Assembly: GCF_910592395.1 (NCBI RefSeq)
Contig: NC_088316.1
Location: forward strand, 18,230,001 to 18,290,000
Length of the DNA: 60,000 nucleotides
Origin: Lineus longissimus
Lineage: Eukaryota; Nemertea; Pilidiophora; Heteronemertea; Lineidae
Reading direction: 5' to 3'
Position numbers and translations under genes: made by a program. The notes beneath the pieces are model-generated. The model saw nothing but the letters and a program-made list of their open reading frames with translations, had not been told where the DNA came from and did no database searches. Of this stretch, positions 1 to 9,800 are shown one piece after another (the first letter of the stretch is position 1; each line of letters starts with the position of its first letter).

Positions 1-10
1 CCTATGCCGA
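1..10 (+). CDS. FIP1L1: FIP1-like: 3' end of an exon cut by the window edge
   Basis: Ten bases (Pro-Met-Pro plus one base) precede a strong donor, GTAAGT, at 11-16. The single left-over base joins the first two bases of the exon at 332 to give Asn and a continuous Pro-Met-Pro-Asn-Tyr-Asn-Val reading. Confidence 0.75.
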
Positions 11-3000
11 GTAAGTTCTAAAATTTCTTTGTAATCTTTTTTTGAATGTCTTGTCTTCAAGTACATTGCAGCTGCTTTGAGAAGTAGATAGTAGATAGTA
101 CTTTCTGACGATTGCGAAAATGATGTTAGCAAACATGAGTTCAGGCTCAACGAATGGCCCACAATGTTTTGTTCTGTAAGGAAGTAAATGCACCTGGGTA
201 GAGGGAACCAGTCCTTCTTGATGCTTTGAAAGTGATATAGGGGAAATCTTTGATATTGCATCAAATCATAAGACTGGTCAAGGAGACAATGTTGAAAGAT
301 AAACTCTGACTATGTAGCTAACATTTTTCAGACTATAATGTACCTCCGCCAAACATGCCACCACCACAACAGCAATACGGAGGACAAGGACCCCCTGCAG
401 GTGAGGTCAAAAAGCAGTCTTAGGGATTTTGCCTTGACTATTGACTTGAGATATGATACCATCTGCAGCCCAAGCCTCTGCCATCTAGAGCAGTTGCTAT
501 GACAGTCATGGTGAAGAGATGGTGGGTTCAAACCTTTCCAAACCACTTTGTTTTTACCAAGGTGGATTTTGAGTTTCGAATGCCAGTCAGTGATGTGCTA
601 AGTTGCTGCTCCTTATAAAATGTTTTCTGAAAGACAAACTTTTGTGTATAGGCCTATCTGTGGAAATTGCTCTGCTAAACTTCTTAACTTTATAAAAATG
701 TATAATCTGTTTTTTTCAGGATATTACGGCCCGCCTCCAGGTCAAGGCGGTCCACCACCTCAAGGACCACCACCTGGTGGCTATGACTACGGTGGCTATG
801 GTGGGCCACCACCATCACAACAACCTAATTATGGTCCTCCTCAGCAATATGGAGGTGGGCCTCCGCCACAGGCTCCTTACAGGTAGGTGCAGCATGGCTA
901 CCAATAGTTCTAGGATTGGTTTAAAGAGTAGTAAATCAGGGCTGGGTGGATTCCTGTCCCCCAAACTCGGTTTATGTCAAGAGCCACACATGAATTCCCA
1001 TTTTCTTTAGAAAAAGGGATATACCCCAGTTCAAATGCTGTGATTTCTGACCTCATTTACTTCAGGTCGCCTGATCGAAGCTCGCCCCAACGTCATTGGG
1101 ATTATAGTGGTCATCCTGGTGGAAGAAGTCCAGATGATTATAAAAGGTACATACATATAGGGTGGCCAAAAAAATGGAGCAGCATTACTCGACCAGACAC
1201 AGACCCAAAGCAGCACTGTCAATGAATGGAAAATATTTCTAGAAGGAAAAATGATACCATGACACTGATTTGGTCCAGTACATGTAGTTTTAGCTCCCAA
1301 ACCAAATCTCCTGTGGAACTTTTGGCCACCATATATAAAATGATAAAAACTAGGTAGCCGGTTGAAACTTCTTGAAATAAAAAAAAGGTAAATTTTTATG
1401 CAGTAAGGGTTGATGCAACTCTGATATAGTGATAATCAACAAAATTCAATTTTATGAAAATTTTGCATTTGAAATATTTTTCAGAAAAAGGTAAGGGTCT
1501 TCTTCAGTCATTCATGTGCATGCTCAAGTTTTGGTGATGGTGGTGACAGGAGTGATTTCAGTTTGTGGTTGAGGGATCCGCACTTTTTGATGGACTAGTG
1601 ATTGAATTCATTTACATGTTAACAGACGTATGGAAATGGTGATCATCAGCCGTGTCAGAATGAAGAGATTGTCAGTTCTCTGAATTGAATCTGGAAATAA
1701 CTAGTGTCTTGTGCAGTTGCGTAACTATGTTCTTACCAGACTACCAACCTGCATGACGTCATGGTGTAATGGAAGTCAGTACTTTCAGAATCCTCTAGTA
1801 AATTTTCCACATCTTCAGTTCCAGTCGCGACCACTACAGAGAAAGGTCAAGGTCAAGGGAACGTGATCGCCCAGAACGGAGATTCAAGGAACATAAAGAA
1901 CATAAGAAGAGGTAAAATTCATAAACAATTTGGTATTGTAGATCGCGTTGCTGTTATCCTCTTGCATTGTCTGGCATGATTTTAGATCAGTTCTGTTCTT
2001 TTTGACCAAACTTTCTCTTGGGCCTGTAATATCACTTTACTCTCAGTGCGTCACTATCGTGACGACATTCACTTTTAAATTGGAATCTTGGCAAGTTTCC
2101 ACAGGATGAAGTTTGGTCATGGGCCACTGAAAGCAGTTGAAGCTTAGTTCTTCAAGAATTTACGATCATTATCAATATGATATCATTTTAAATCTTATGA
2201 AGCAACAAAGCACCAGTTTGTTTTAAGTTTGGCTAGAGTGTGCCATTTTATTCATCTGCCTCTATTTTGGGAATTGCTGATTTGACCTGTATCAATGTTG
2301 GTTGTTCGTCAGGTGTTGGTACACTGTACATATTTTGAGTTGGGGGAGGTTGGCAAACTGTAACCTTGGAGATTTCTCACTTTGCAATTTGGTTTTTGCG
2401 CTCATAACTCACACCCTGACAAAAATTGAAGTTATATTATTGCTCCAATTCAGATACTTTAAAAAACAGATTGATTTGAAGGAGATCTGATCTGTGATGT
2501 CGTTTTCAAAACTTCACCATGGATAATTTTTTTAGTGTTACAGTTTGTGTCTCTAAATATATATCTCAAACTTTGTTGACGTTCTGTACCATGTATGGGG
2601 TAAGTGAATGATGACAACAAGATTTGAATATATCCAGGGCTGTCCTTAAAATATATATTTGATGTAACACTTTGTGACAGAAAATTTAATATTTTAAGTC
2701 AAGTCAAGTGTTTAGCTGTTTGAGTATGTGGGTGTCTTTCTTCCAGATGAGGCACTGGAAGGATGGGTGATGCTTCTGAAGTGAGTTACATTATCTATGC
2801 ATGCTTCTTTTGTCAAACTGCTCAATGGGAGATATGAATAAAGACTAGTACAGTAGAACCTCCCTTTAAGGACACCCTTGGGCCTGATAAATGCTGTCCT
2901 TAAGAGAGAGGTGTCCCATTAACATTGGTCAAACTGTTTAACTAAAAGCACTGTCCCTAATAAAGAGGGTGTTCTACAAGCAAAGGTGTCTGCTTAAGGA

Positions 3001-4024
3001 GGTTCCACTGCAAATGCTTTTACTTGTGTGTTGTACAGAAGGACCTAGTGTAAGTGTATATAAAGTTTTAAGTAAAAGCATACTGGTGTTTGTTCATATC
3101 ACCCAGTGTCTGTTCTCATGCTTTCTGTACTGTCATAACAGCTTTTTAGTCAAAGGAGAAGCAGGAGCGGCCTCGGGGCAATTAGAGACTTATAGTTCAC
3201 AGCTCCAATGTAGAGGGTGCTAGTACTACAGATTACATTTGAATATGTACATAATCAATTGGTACAATGTTTGTGATGTCACCATTGGCTTCTTCAGGAC
3301 TAATATTGTAACTTCCCATTAGAAGACTGATGGCATTGTCCTCACAGCCTGGTCCCACGAGCGCGATAAGTTAAATGCAAGGGGGAGATTTCATGTCTCT
3401 TGTAGATCATTTCTGTATCTCTCGTGAAACGGCCTAGAATCTTTATCGAGGATCAACACATCCATGGTGTCAAAACGATGTCCTGTTTATTTATGGGATC
3501 TAAAATATCTCCATACTTCCTCTTGTCTTAACAAAATAACCAGTCTAAATGGAGTGACTTCACTTTCACTGCACTTGCACTCCCATGATGTCTTGATGTT
3601 TGAAATTGTGTTTTCTGTATCATACTGTGGATTCCAAGTTATCTCGTGAATACTATAGACATTTGAATAGTGCCAAATACTGTAGATCTGATCCACAAAT
3701 GGATGACCAGAAAACTGCTTCACCACAGTGTGTCTCTTTTTATCAAGCATTTCGTACAGTTGACAGTGTTGCTCACCAGTCTTATCACTTGGCACTTACA
3801 GCCCATGTACAAGCATGAATAGTTTTGATGTACTATGAGGTGGGAGAGACCCCTGGCGACATCTTTTGACTTACGAGGCTCCTGCCTGTACCCTCCCTTT
3901 AACACATCCATCTTTATTTCACAGGAAATATGAAGAGGAGGAGAATGGCCACAAAACAAAACATAAGAAGAGCAGACGATCGAAAAAGGACCGGGAGGGA
4001 TCTGCTGAGCCTGCTAAGACATAG
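1..4024 (+). CDS. FIP1L1: FIP1/FIP1L1-like pre-mRNA 3'-end-processing factor, C-terminal part (six exons)
   Basis: FIP1 is a subunit of the cleavage and polyadenylation factor CPSF; it binds U-rich RNA and contacts poly(A) polymerase in the nucleus. Only the last 171 residues lie here. Exons 1-10, 332-400, 720-882, 1066-1146, 1819-1911 and 3925-4024 join without a frame break (516 nt, 172 codons with stop). The product goes from a Pro/Gly/Tyr/Gln-rich stretch (PNYNVPPPNMPPPQQQ, repeats of GPPPQ and GGYG) through an Arg/Ser/Glu stretch (ERSRSRERDRPERR) to a basic end (HKTKHKKSRRSKKDREG). The identification rests on that end, which resembles the vertebrate FIP1L1 C-terminus (HKHKKSKRSKEGKE), and on the Pro-rich then RE/RS-rich order. 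The conserved FIP1 motif lies upstream, outside the window. Another RS-type RNA-processing protein is possible but less likely. Confidence 0.82.
332..400 (+). CDS. FIP1L1: FIP1-like exon, Pro/Gln-rich
   Basis: The acceptor is TTTTTCAG ending at 331 and the donor is GTGAGG at 401. It encodes YNVPPPNMPPPQQQYGGQGP and two further residues. Phase is two bases in, one base out. Confidence 0.82.
720..882 (+). CDS. FIP1L1: FIP1-like exon, Gly/Pro/Tyr-rich low complexity
   Basis: A T-rich tract and CAG end at 719 and the donor GTAGGT starts at 883. The 54 residues are almost only Gly, Pro, Tyr and Gln (GPPPGQGGPPPQGPPPGG, then GGYGGPPPSQQPNYGPP). This composition is typical of disordered regions in RNA-processing proteins. 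Confidence 0.85.
1066..1146 (+). CDS. FIP1L1: FIP1-like exon
   Basis: The acceptor TTACTTCAG ends at 1065 and the donor is GTACAT at 1147. It reads SPDRSSPQRHWDYSGHPGG and then RSPDDYKR. The phase (one base in, two out) fits both neighbours. Confidence 0.8.
1819..1911 (+). CDS. FIP1L1: FIP1-like exon, RS/RE-rich
   Basis: The exon encodes SRDHYRERSRSRERDRPERR followed by a His/Lys stretch, with donor GTAAAA at 1912. Two AGs 6 nt apart (ending at 1818 and 1824) both keep the frame; the second would drop two Ser residues. I took the first. Confidence 0.82.
2851..3010 (+). mobile_element. Small inverted-repeat element (MITE-like) in the last FIP1-like intron
   Basis: The ends are imperfect inverted repeats: CAGTAGAACCTCCCTTTAAG at the left, and on the opposite strand of the right end CAGTGGAACCTCCTTAAGCA. 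The 160-bp element also holds internal copies of the TGTCCTTAAG/GTGTCC words. CAGT(A/G)GAACCTC ends resemble those of pogo/Tigger-type DNA transposons, but the expected TA duplication is clear only on the left, so the family is uncertain. Confidence 0.5.
3925..4024 (+). CDS. FIP1L1: FIP1-like last coding exon with stop
   Basis: The acceptor TATTTCACAG ends at 3924 and the stop TAG is at 4022-4024. It encodes the basic tail with HKTKHKKSRRSKKDREG and ends SAEPAKT. This matches the order and spacing of the vertebrate FIP1L1 C-terminus (His-Lys block, SKRSK-like block, then Glu/Pro/Ala). Confidence 0.85.
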
Positions 4025-4317
4025 TTGTTTTCTGAGAATCGTAACCGTTTGTCTATATTGTTGGACACTTATCCTGTTTGAACTCTTGACTGCTTTTACC
4101 AATATTGGGTCATCAACCAAGCTGTATTGACAGAGAATATTGTTCGATCTGCTTGGTGAGTATCAGTACCACCAGGTCAGGTTGCTTCACCAGCTTTGAC
4201 ATTTCATCCAACCTAGCTGTCTGGTGCCGGTAGTGAATTATAACCATTAGTTTGATACTAATGAAGGGGGAGAGTAGTCGTGGTATAGGTACCGGGTATG
4301 TACAACATGTCATGGCA

Positions 4318-4323
4318 AATAAA
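4318..4323 (+). terminator. Poly(A) signal AATAAA of the FIP1-like gene
   Basis: A canonical AATAAA lies 294 bp after the stop, followed by T-rich and GTTGTTG-type sequence, as expected for a cleavage site near 4340. Confidence 0.65.
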
Positions 4324-4515
4324 CGCATTTATTTGTAACCTAATACAAGTTGTTGTTCAATGGTTTTATTTCCTGTGCCTTTAAAATGAATGAAATGCTT
4401 GGATGCTTTCTCATGTCACCCTGGAACAAGTTAGATGACATCCAGATTTAAACGTACAATCTAAAATGTGCAAAGTGCATCAGAGAGAACTGTATCACAG
4501 GCAAGGAGAGACATG

Positions 4516-4662
4516 GGAACAACCAGCCTCTACCAGCTGGTTATCTGATCAGGTTGGGAAGACCTTTACACAACTTGACACTATTGGGCTAATGGAGACT
4601 ACAGGACTGTCGATGGAACAACCACCCTCTGCCAGCTGGTTATCTTGTCAGGTTGGAAGACC
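4516..4662 (+). repeat. Two direct copies of a ~49-bp sequence between the two + strand genes
   Basis: Copies at about 4516-4564 and 4615-4662 share a GGAACAACCA start, CCAGCTGGTTATCT in the middle and AGGTTGG with AAGACC at the end, about 99 bp apart. No coding function is visible. Confidence 0.6.
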
Positions 4663-4846
4663 TTGACACGACCAACTTCTCAAAGACTGTCTCCTGGCGC
4701 ATGTATCTCTTCTCACTGGAGTTATTCTGCAGGCAAGTAAACGACTCCTCGAGGGACAATCTTTACGACGCCGGCTGAAGACAGGCCGAACGAGTCACAA
4801 CGGCAAGGACGGAATAAATCCCACAACCAACAATTATTTTTTCATC

Positions 4847-4864
4847 ATGGCCGCCGAATTCTGA
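4847..4864 (+). other. Possible 5-codon upstream ORF before the POLR1D-like start
   Basis: ATG at 4847 in good context (ATCATGG) is followed by four codons and TGA at 4862-4864, 71 bp upstream of the main ATG. It matters only if transcription begins upstream of it; no TATA box or start site was identified. Confidence 0.3.
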
Positions 4865-4935
4865 AAAATATTTTTATTCAGGTTTTTGTTTTGTTCTCCG
4901 CTAATTACTTGCTTCTTTCCACATAAATATTCAAA

Positions 4936-5039
4936 ATGGCAGCATCAGAGGAAGCACAAAAACCCGTTGTAGATCATGAGGCTGAAGGAAATGACTGCAA
5001 ACCATCGACATCAGGGGCGAATGAAGAAGAACTGGAGAG
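4936..5039 (+). CDS. POLR1D: POLR1D-like exon 1
   Basis: It starts MAASEEAQKPVVDHE and ends GANEEELER at the donor GTATTT. The acidic end before the junction parallels human exon 1 (MEEDQELERK), which the AC19 and isoform-2 transcripts share. Confidence 0.8.
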
Positions 5040-6372
5040 GTATTTTTGTTCTGCACTGCTTTGCTTAGTAATGCATTGCATAACTATATACATGATGTCA
5101 TCATCCCGATGTCATCACCATCAAACTTGATCATCATGCATACCATAGTTGACATTGTTGTACCAGTTGGAGGTGACCATTCAGAGACAAAACTACATTC
5201 AACTTTGAACAACAAAACTACAAAGCGTGACACTGCAGGAGTGCAGCACCTGTGTTTTGGCTTTTTGACTTGAACTCGTCGTTCAAATTCTGCCCGCCAT
5301 TTTGTTAAGTATAGGCCTGTGGCATGCTAAATTGGGAAACATACTCTAAATATTTGTCTTTAAACTATTTTGTGCAGAAATTCACATCGCATTGCCTGAC
5401 TTTTAATTTATAGAATTGCTACTGAAGAGCTACTACGGGAGGCCAAGCGTGGAGCAGAGAGAGTCAGGGAGATGGGTATATTTGGATGGTAAGGATCAAA
5501 ACATGGAATAAAAACAATGAATTGTCTAGTGCTCTGGCCACATTTTAACACTTCATATAGTGAAAATGTTATTCTTTGGTGTAGGCCTAGTAAATACCTT
5601 CTGGAATGAAGAGCTTGTCATAGGCTGCCTCACCAATGGCTAGCCTTCAATTGGTTGAATTGGAAATCATTAAATTATTGTAGTTGCTGGTGGCTGCTTG
5701 TGCAAACTTGAGTTTTTATGATCAACTCTGTTCTCTCTTGATTTTAGGCAGAAGTCCCCTGTCCCACCGGTGAATAAACGCTTTCTCAACAACACGTTGA
5801 GCAGTACGTTGCGACATCCTTTCAAGAAAAAACGAGGGCGGAGTCGTAGTCCTAGGGAGAATTCAAATGGTCACCGACCAAGTTTTCCTGATTGGGGAGA
5901 TGATAGACGTAGGCGTACTCGATTCGTTGATAAAAATGATATTGGTGATGGTGATCCCAGACATGGCCCTGGCCCTGAGCATCATGCTCAATCCAAAGAC
6001 CTAGAAAATATCAGGCCGGATAATAAACAAAATAGTTGGGACAGTCCCGATATGAATATCAGAAAACGGACACGATCTCATTCACCATCAGTCAATGGAA
6101 AACTCAGGAAAAAATCTAAGTCAGACAAAAAACGATCAAAATCTAATCGCCCTCACAGTCGTACTCGCAGCAAAAACAAAAGTGATAAAAGCCGAAGTAA
6201 AAGACACAAGTCGTCATCAAGAAAAAAGGATAAGGACAAAGATAAGGATAAGGACAAAAGTAAGAAGTCGAAATCAAAACACAAACATGAAAGTAAACAT
6301 AATGGTAAACATGAGAAAAAGAGACACAGCCACAAGTCTAAACACAGGAAGGATAAGAAGCACAAGAAATGA
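4936..6372 (+). CDS. POLR1D: POLR1D isoform-2-like protein with a long basic tail (three exons)
   Basis: Exons 4936-5039, 5414-5488 and 5748-6372 give an uninterrupted 267-residue protein. Residues about 31-75 (EEELER, then IATEELLREAKRGAERVREM, GIFGW, VNKRFLNNTL) match the human POLR1D alternative product, which reads ELERK, then AIEELLKEAKRG, GPMGW and TNKRFLINT. The exon junction falls right after ELER in both. This product is not the AC19 subunit of RNA polymerases I and III; in mammals it shares only the first exon with AC19, and its function is poorly known. From about residue 83 the chain becomes RS/K/H-rich with a KDKDKDKDKDK run, like nuclear speckle proteins, and is longer than the human isoform. 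ATG context CAAAATGG is good. No AC19 body was found here. Confidence 0.82.
5414..5488 (+). CDS. POLR1D: POLR1D-like exon 2, conserved core
   Basis: The acceptor TTTATAG ends at 5413 and the donor GTAAGG starts at 5489. The exon encodes IATEELLREAKRGAERVREM and GIFGW, the most conserved part of the family. Confidence 0.88.
5748..6372 (+). CDS. POLR1D: POLR1D-like exon 3, core end plus basic tail
   Basis: The acceptor GATTTTAG ends at 5747 and the stop TGA is at 6370-6372. It begins QKSPVPPVNKRFLNNTLSST, then has GRSRSPREN, a mixed charged stretch (DDRRRRTRF), and about 100 residues dominated by Lys, Ser, Arg and His, ending KHRKDKKHKK. Such tails are disordered and usually nuclear. Confidence 0.88.
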
Positions 6373-6621
6373 ACAATAACATTGCATTAATTTCTAACTT
6401 TCTGTGTCCTGTACTTGATATCCTGAGTATATTTCTGTTCTTGTGATGAAATCCGACCATACATTGCATTCATAATTGATAAACCAGGTATACATTGTAC
6501 ATGTATGCTGTTTATCTTTTACACTCAGGAGTGGCAAGACTTGTTGAGGATGTATGAACATATCAATGAATCATAGTGATCATTTGAATGGAATCTCTAT
6601 CTAGATAATGTCAGACAAGGC

Positions 6622-6627
6622 AATAAA
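6622..6627 (+). terminator. Poly(A) signal AATAAA of the POLR1D-like gene
   Basis: AATAAA lies about 250 bp after the stop and is the first canonical hexamer downstream. Confidence 0.55.
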
Positions 6628-7839
6628 CATTTCATACCATCATCAGGTTTCAATGATACTAGCTTGGTTGCACAGCAATCGACTGCATATAAGATGGGGG
6701 AATTGGATTATCAGGGTCACATGCCACTCGTACCTCTACCAGTCACTTTTAGAATAAATTGACTTTTGAAAAACAGCTCAAACTCATGGCAAAATGCATA
6801 AATTTTGAACAAAGAGGCCCATGATTTTCATGTGATACATTTTTCACAGAGTCCAAATCAAGTGAACTGAACTTTTCAAGGATAAGGAATCCGATGAGCG
6901 CACAATTTTTCAGCATCAGCCTTGACAATACCAATGCCTCCATTGTTTGTAGAAAATATCCCACCACAAAGGAGATGTTGGCCGTCTTCTTTTATCGATA
7001 AAATAGTAGTTTCTGTGAAATGGATCTATATGTTGATGTATCATCAAGTAGAGCTACAATGCACTGATGTGTTTCAGTCTAGAACATGTAGAATATGAGT
7101 TTTATTCTAATTTGATCATGTTAAATTTTATGTCGCTTCAAAACTTTGTTCCTTTGTGGCTTGTGACCCATTTGTAATGTGACTTGTGACGTGCTAACGT
7201 GACTTATGTAAACTCAACCTTAGAAGGAGGGTCGATTTTATGTTGGCTTCTCTGAATATTCAGCAAGCAAGGTGTATCACATTGCTAATTCCCTGAGTTC
7301 TAGAAGTCTTGTGAAATAAATGTTTTCTTGACTGATAATTGCATTTTTGTTTTCTTGAGGGATACCAGTTGCTTGCAGGGTATCTATCTACCTTACCTAT
7401 CTTATAAAATGGGGTGGAGAGAAGCAAGGAAGGGTTGGGTCTCTTGCTAAAGGACACAGAAATCCTAAAAGGTGCTAAACCCAAGCCCTTCTAGGCCTCG
7501 AACCAATACACCACCAAACCACTACATCGCCTCTTTCAGTGTCAACTGTGTTACAAAGGGTTAAACCATGGGTGATATTCATATTATGCTGAATAAGCAA
7601 TAATAACGAGTTGGGCAAAAATATTAGCCTTGGGCACCTGATGAATATCATGGTTGGAAATTATTGGAATTCAATAATACCCCTGTGGCTATAAAATTTG
7701 CGTCGTTCAGATTTCAGTTTGCTACTTTTGAATTCACTCGATAATGGCAGTTTACAAGGTCATAGAAGAAAGGTGTCATCCCAACCCGTGCTAGGCCACA
7801 CAATGTAATATGATTACAAAAACAGTGATTTGTAAAAAA

Positions 7840-9800
7840 AGGTGACAAGTGCCAGATCTCAAAAAGAGAACAAGGACAATATGAAATGGCTCCCGATATG
7901 CCCAAATAGCACTTCACACCCAGAACTCCAGAGGTCGCTATTGCCTTTTCTGAAAATTCATATCTCTCCCAAGCCAAGGAGTACCACAACCAGGACGTCT
8001 GTTCCCCTATCTGACCATTCCACAAGTGACAGAATTACAAGGAAGTAGCTCCCATCGGGGCCCAAATAGTAATTAGCAATCAGAACACCGAGCCAACTAT
8101 GTCTTATCGAGACATTCCACACGTGTCAGATCCCATAACAAGGACCATACCGAGTGGCTTCCAAGTCACATCCAGGTAGATCCAAGGTAGCATTCAGGTT
8201 GCTGCCAAGCCAAAGAGTATCACAACCAGGACATCTGCGACAACTGTTGCCCTACCTGAAGATTCCACCAGTGTCAGATTCTCATTAAGAGAACAGGGAA
8301 GCAGTTCCCAACAGGTCCAAATAGTACTTGGCGACAAGAACACCCGAGCCAACTATGTCTTATCTAAACATTCCACAAGTGTCAGATCACTTGCAAAAGG
8401 CAAGGACGATACCAAACGGCTTCCAAATGGCATCCACATTGCTCCAAGGAGCTTCACAACCAAGACAACTGATACAGCTATTGCCTTCAACTCGCGATCT
8501 TGGTGTCTTGGACCACAAGCACTCAACTTTAGGCCCATGCTCAATAGCTTGCATGTAGCACCTACGCTGCAGCCAAATAGCTCCAAGGAAACTCACAGGT
8601 AGTGCTTCACCAGGACACCTGAGACAACTATTGTCCTTTCCAACCATTCTACAGGACAGTCACATCTCATATAGAGACAACAGAACAACACGGAGTTGCG
8701 CTGAGGGACACTTTTATATCCCATACCTTCCCTCTCCTGAGAAGGGATGAGGTACAACACGAAGGAAACAAGGACAATAATATGAAGTCAACATGCCTAA
8801 ATAGCACGTCTCAACCAAAACTCCAGATATCGCTATTGCGTTTTCTTAACATTCCACAAGGGTCATATATCATGGCAAACAAGGACTGTACCAAGTGGCT
8901 TAGATCCAAGGTAGCATTCAGGTTGCTGCCAAGCCGAAGAGTATCACGTGCACAATCAGGACATCTGCGACATCTGTTGCCCTACCTGAACATTCCACCA
9001 GTGTGAGATTCTCATTAAGAGAACAGGGAAGCAGCTCCCAACAGGTCCAAATAGTACTTAGCGACAAGAACACCCGAGCCAACTAAATCTTATCTAAACA
9101 TTCCACAAGTGTCAGATCACTAACAAAAGGCAAGGACCATACCAAACGGCTTCCAAATGGCATCCACATCGCTCCAAGGAGCTTCACAACCAGGACATCT
9201 GATAAGGCTATCGCCTTCAACTCCGGATCTTGGTGTCCTGGACCGTAGGCCCATGCTCAATAACTTGCATGTAGCACCTACGCTGCAGCCAGATAGCTCC
9301 CAGGAACCTCACAGGTTGTGCTTTGCCAGGAAACCTGAGACAGCTATTGTCCTTTCTAACCATTCCACAGGACAGTCACATCTCATATAGAGACAACGGA
9401 ACAACACGGATTGCGCTGAGGGACACTTTTATATCCCATACATTCCCAATCCCTTTCCTGAGAAGGGATGAGGTACAACACGAAGGACACAAGGACAATA
9501 TGAAGTACCTTCACAACCACAACATTTGAGATAGCTATTGCCCTATCGGACCATTCCACAATTGTGTCATATCTCATAAAGAGAACAAGGACAATACCAA
9601 GTGGCTTCCAAGTCACATCCAGGTAGATCCAAGGTAGCATTCAGGTTGCTGCCAAGCCAAAGATTACACAACCAGGACATCTGCGTCATCTGTTGCCCTA
9701 CTTGCCCCACTTGGGATACAACCTGGTGTTGGAGAACAAGGACAATGCCAGATAGTTTTCAGGGAGCTCTTCACAACCAGAACACCTGATACAGTCTGTT
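7840..9800. repeat. Satellite-like tandem array, 723-724 bp period with smaller sub-repeats
   Basis: The word TCCAAGGTAGCATTCAGG recurs at 8181, 8905 and 9628, and the sequence between recurrences is alike over its whole length (ACACCCGAGCCAACTA, then AAACATTCCACAAGTGTCAG, GGAGCTTCACAACCA, then GAGAAGGGATGAGGTACAAC). About 2.2 full units are clear. Shorter words (ATTCCACAAGTGTCAG, CACAACCAGGACATCTG, CAAGGACCATACC) recur within a unit, so the long unit itself grew from shorter ones. Stops in every frame argue against coding. Confidence 0.85.

Noticed and set aside
6153-6365. Leu/Phe-rich - strand frame looking like a membrane protein
   Set aside because: It is the complement of the Lys/Ser-rich tail of the POLR1D-like gene.
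8328-9529. Open frames within the 723-bp repeat array
   Set aside because: They differ between repeat copies, are broken by stops, and encode no recognisable protein.
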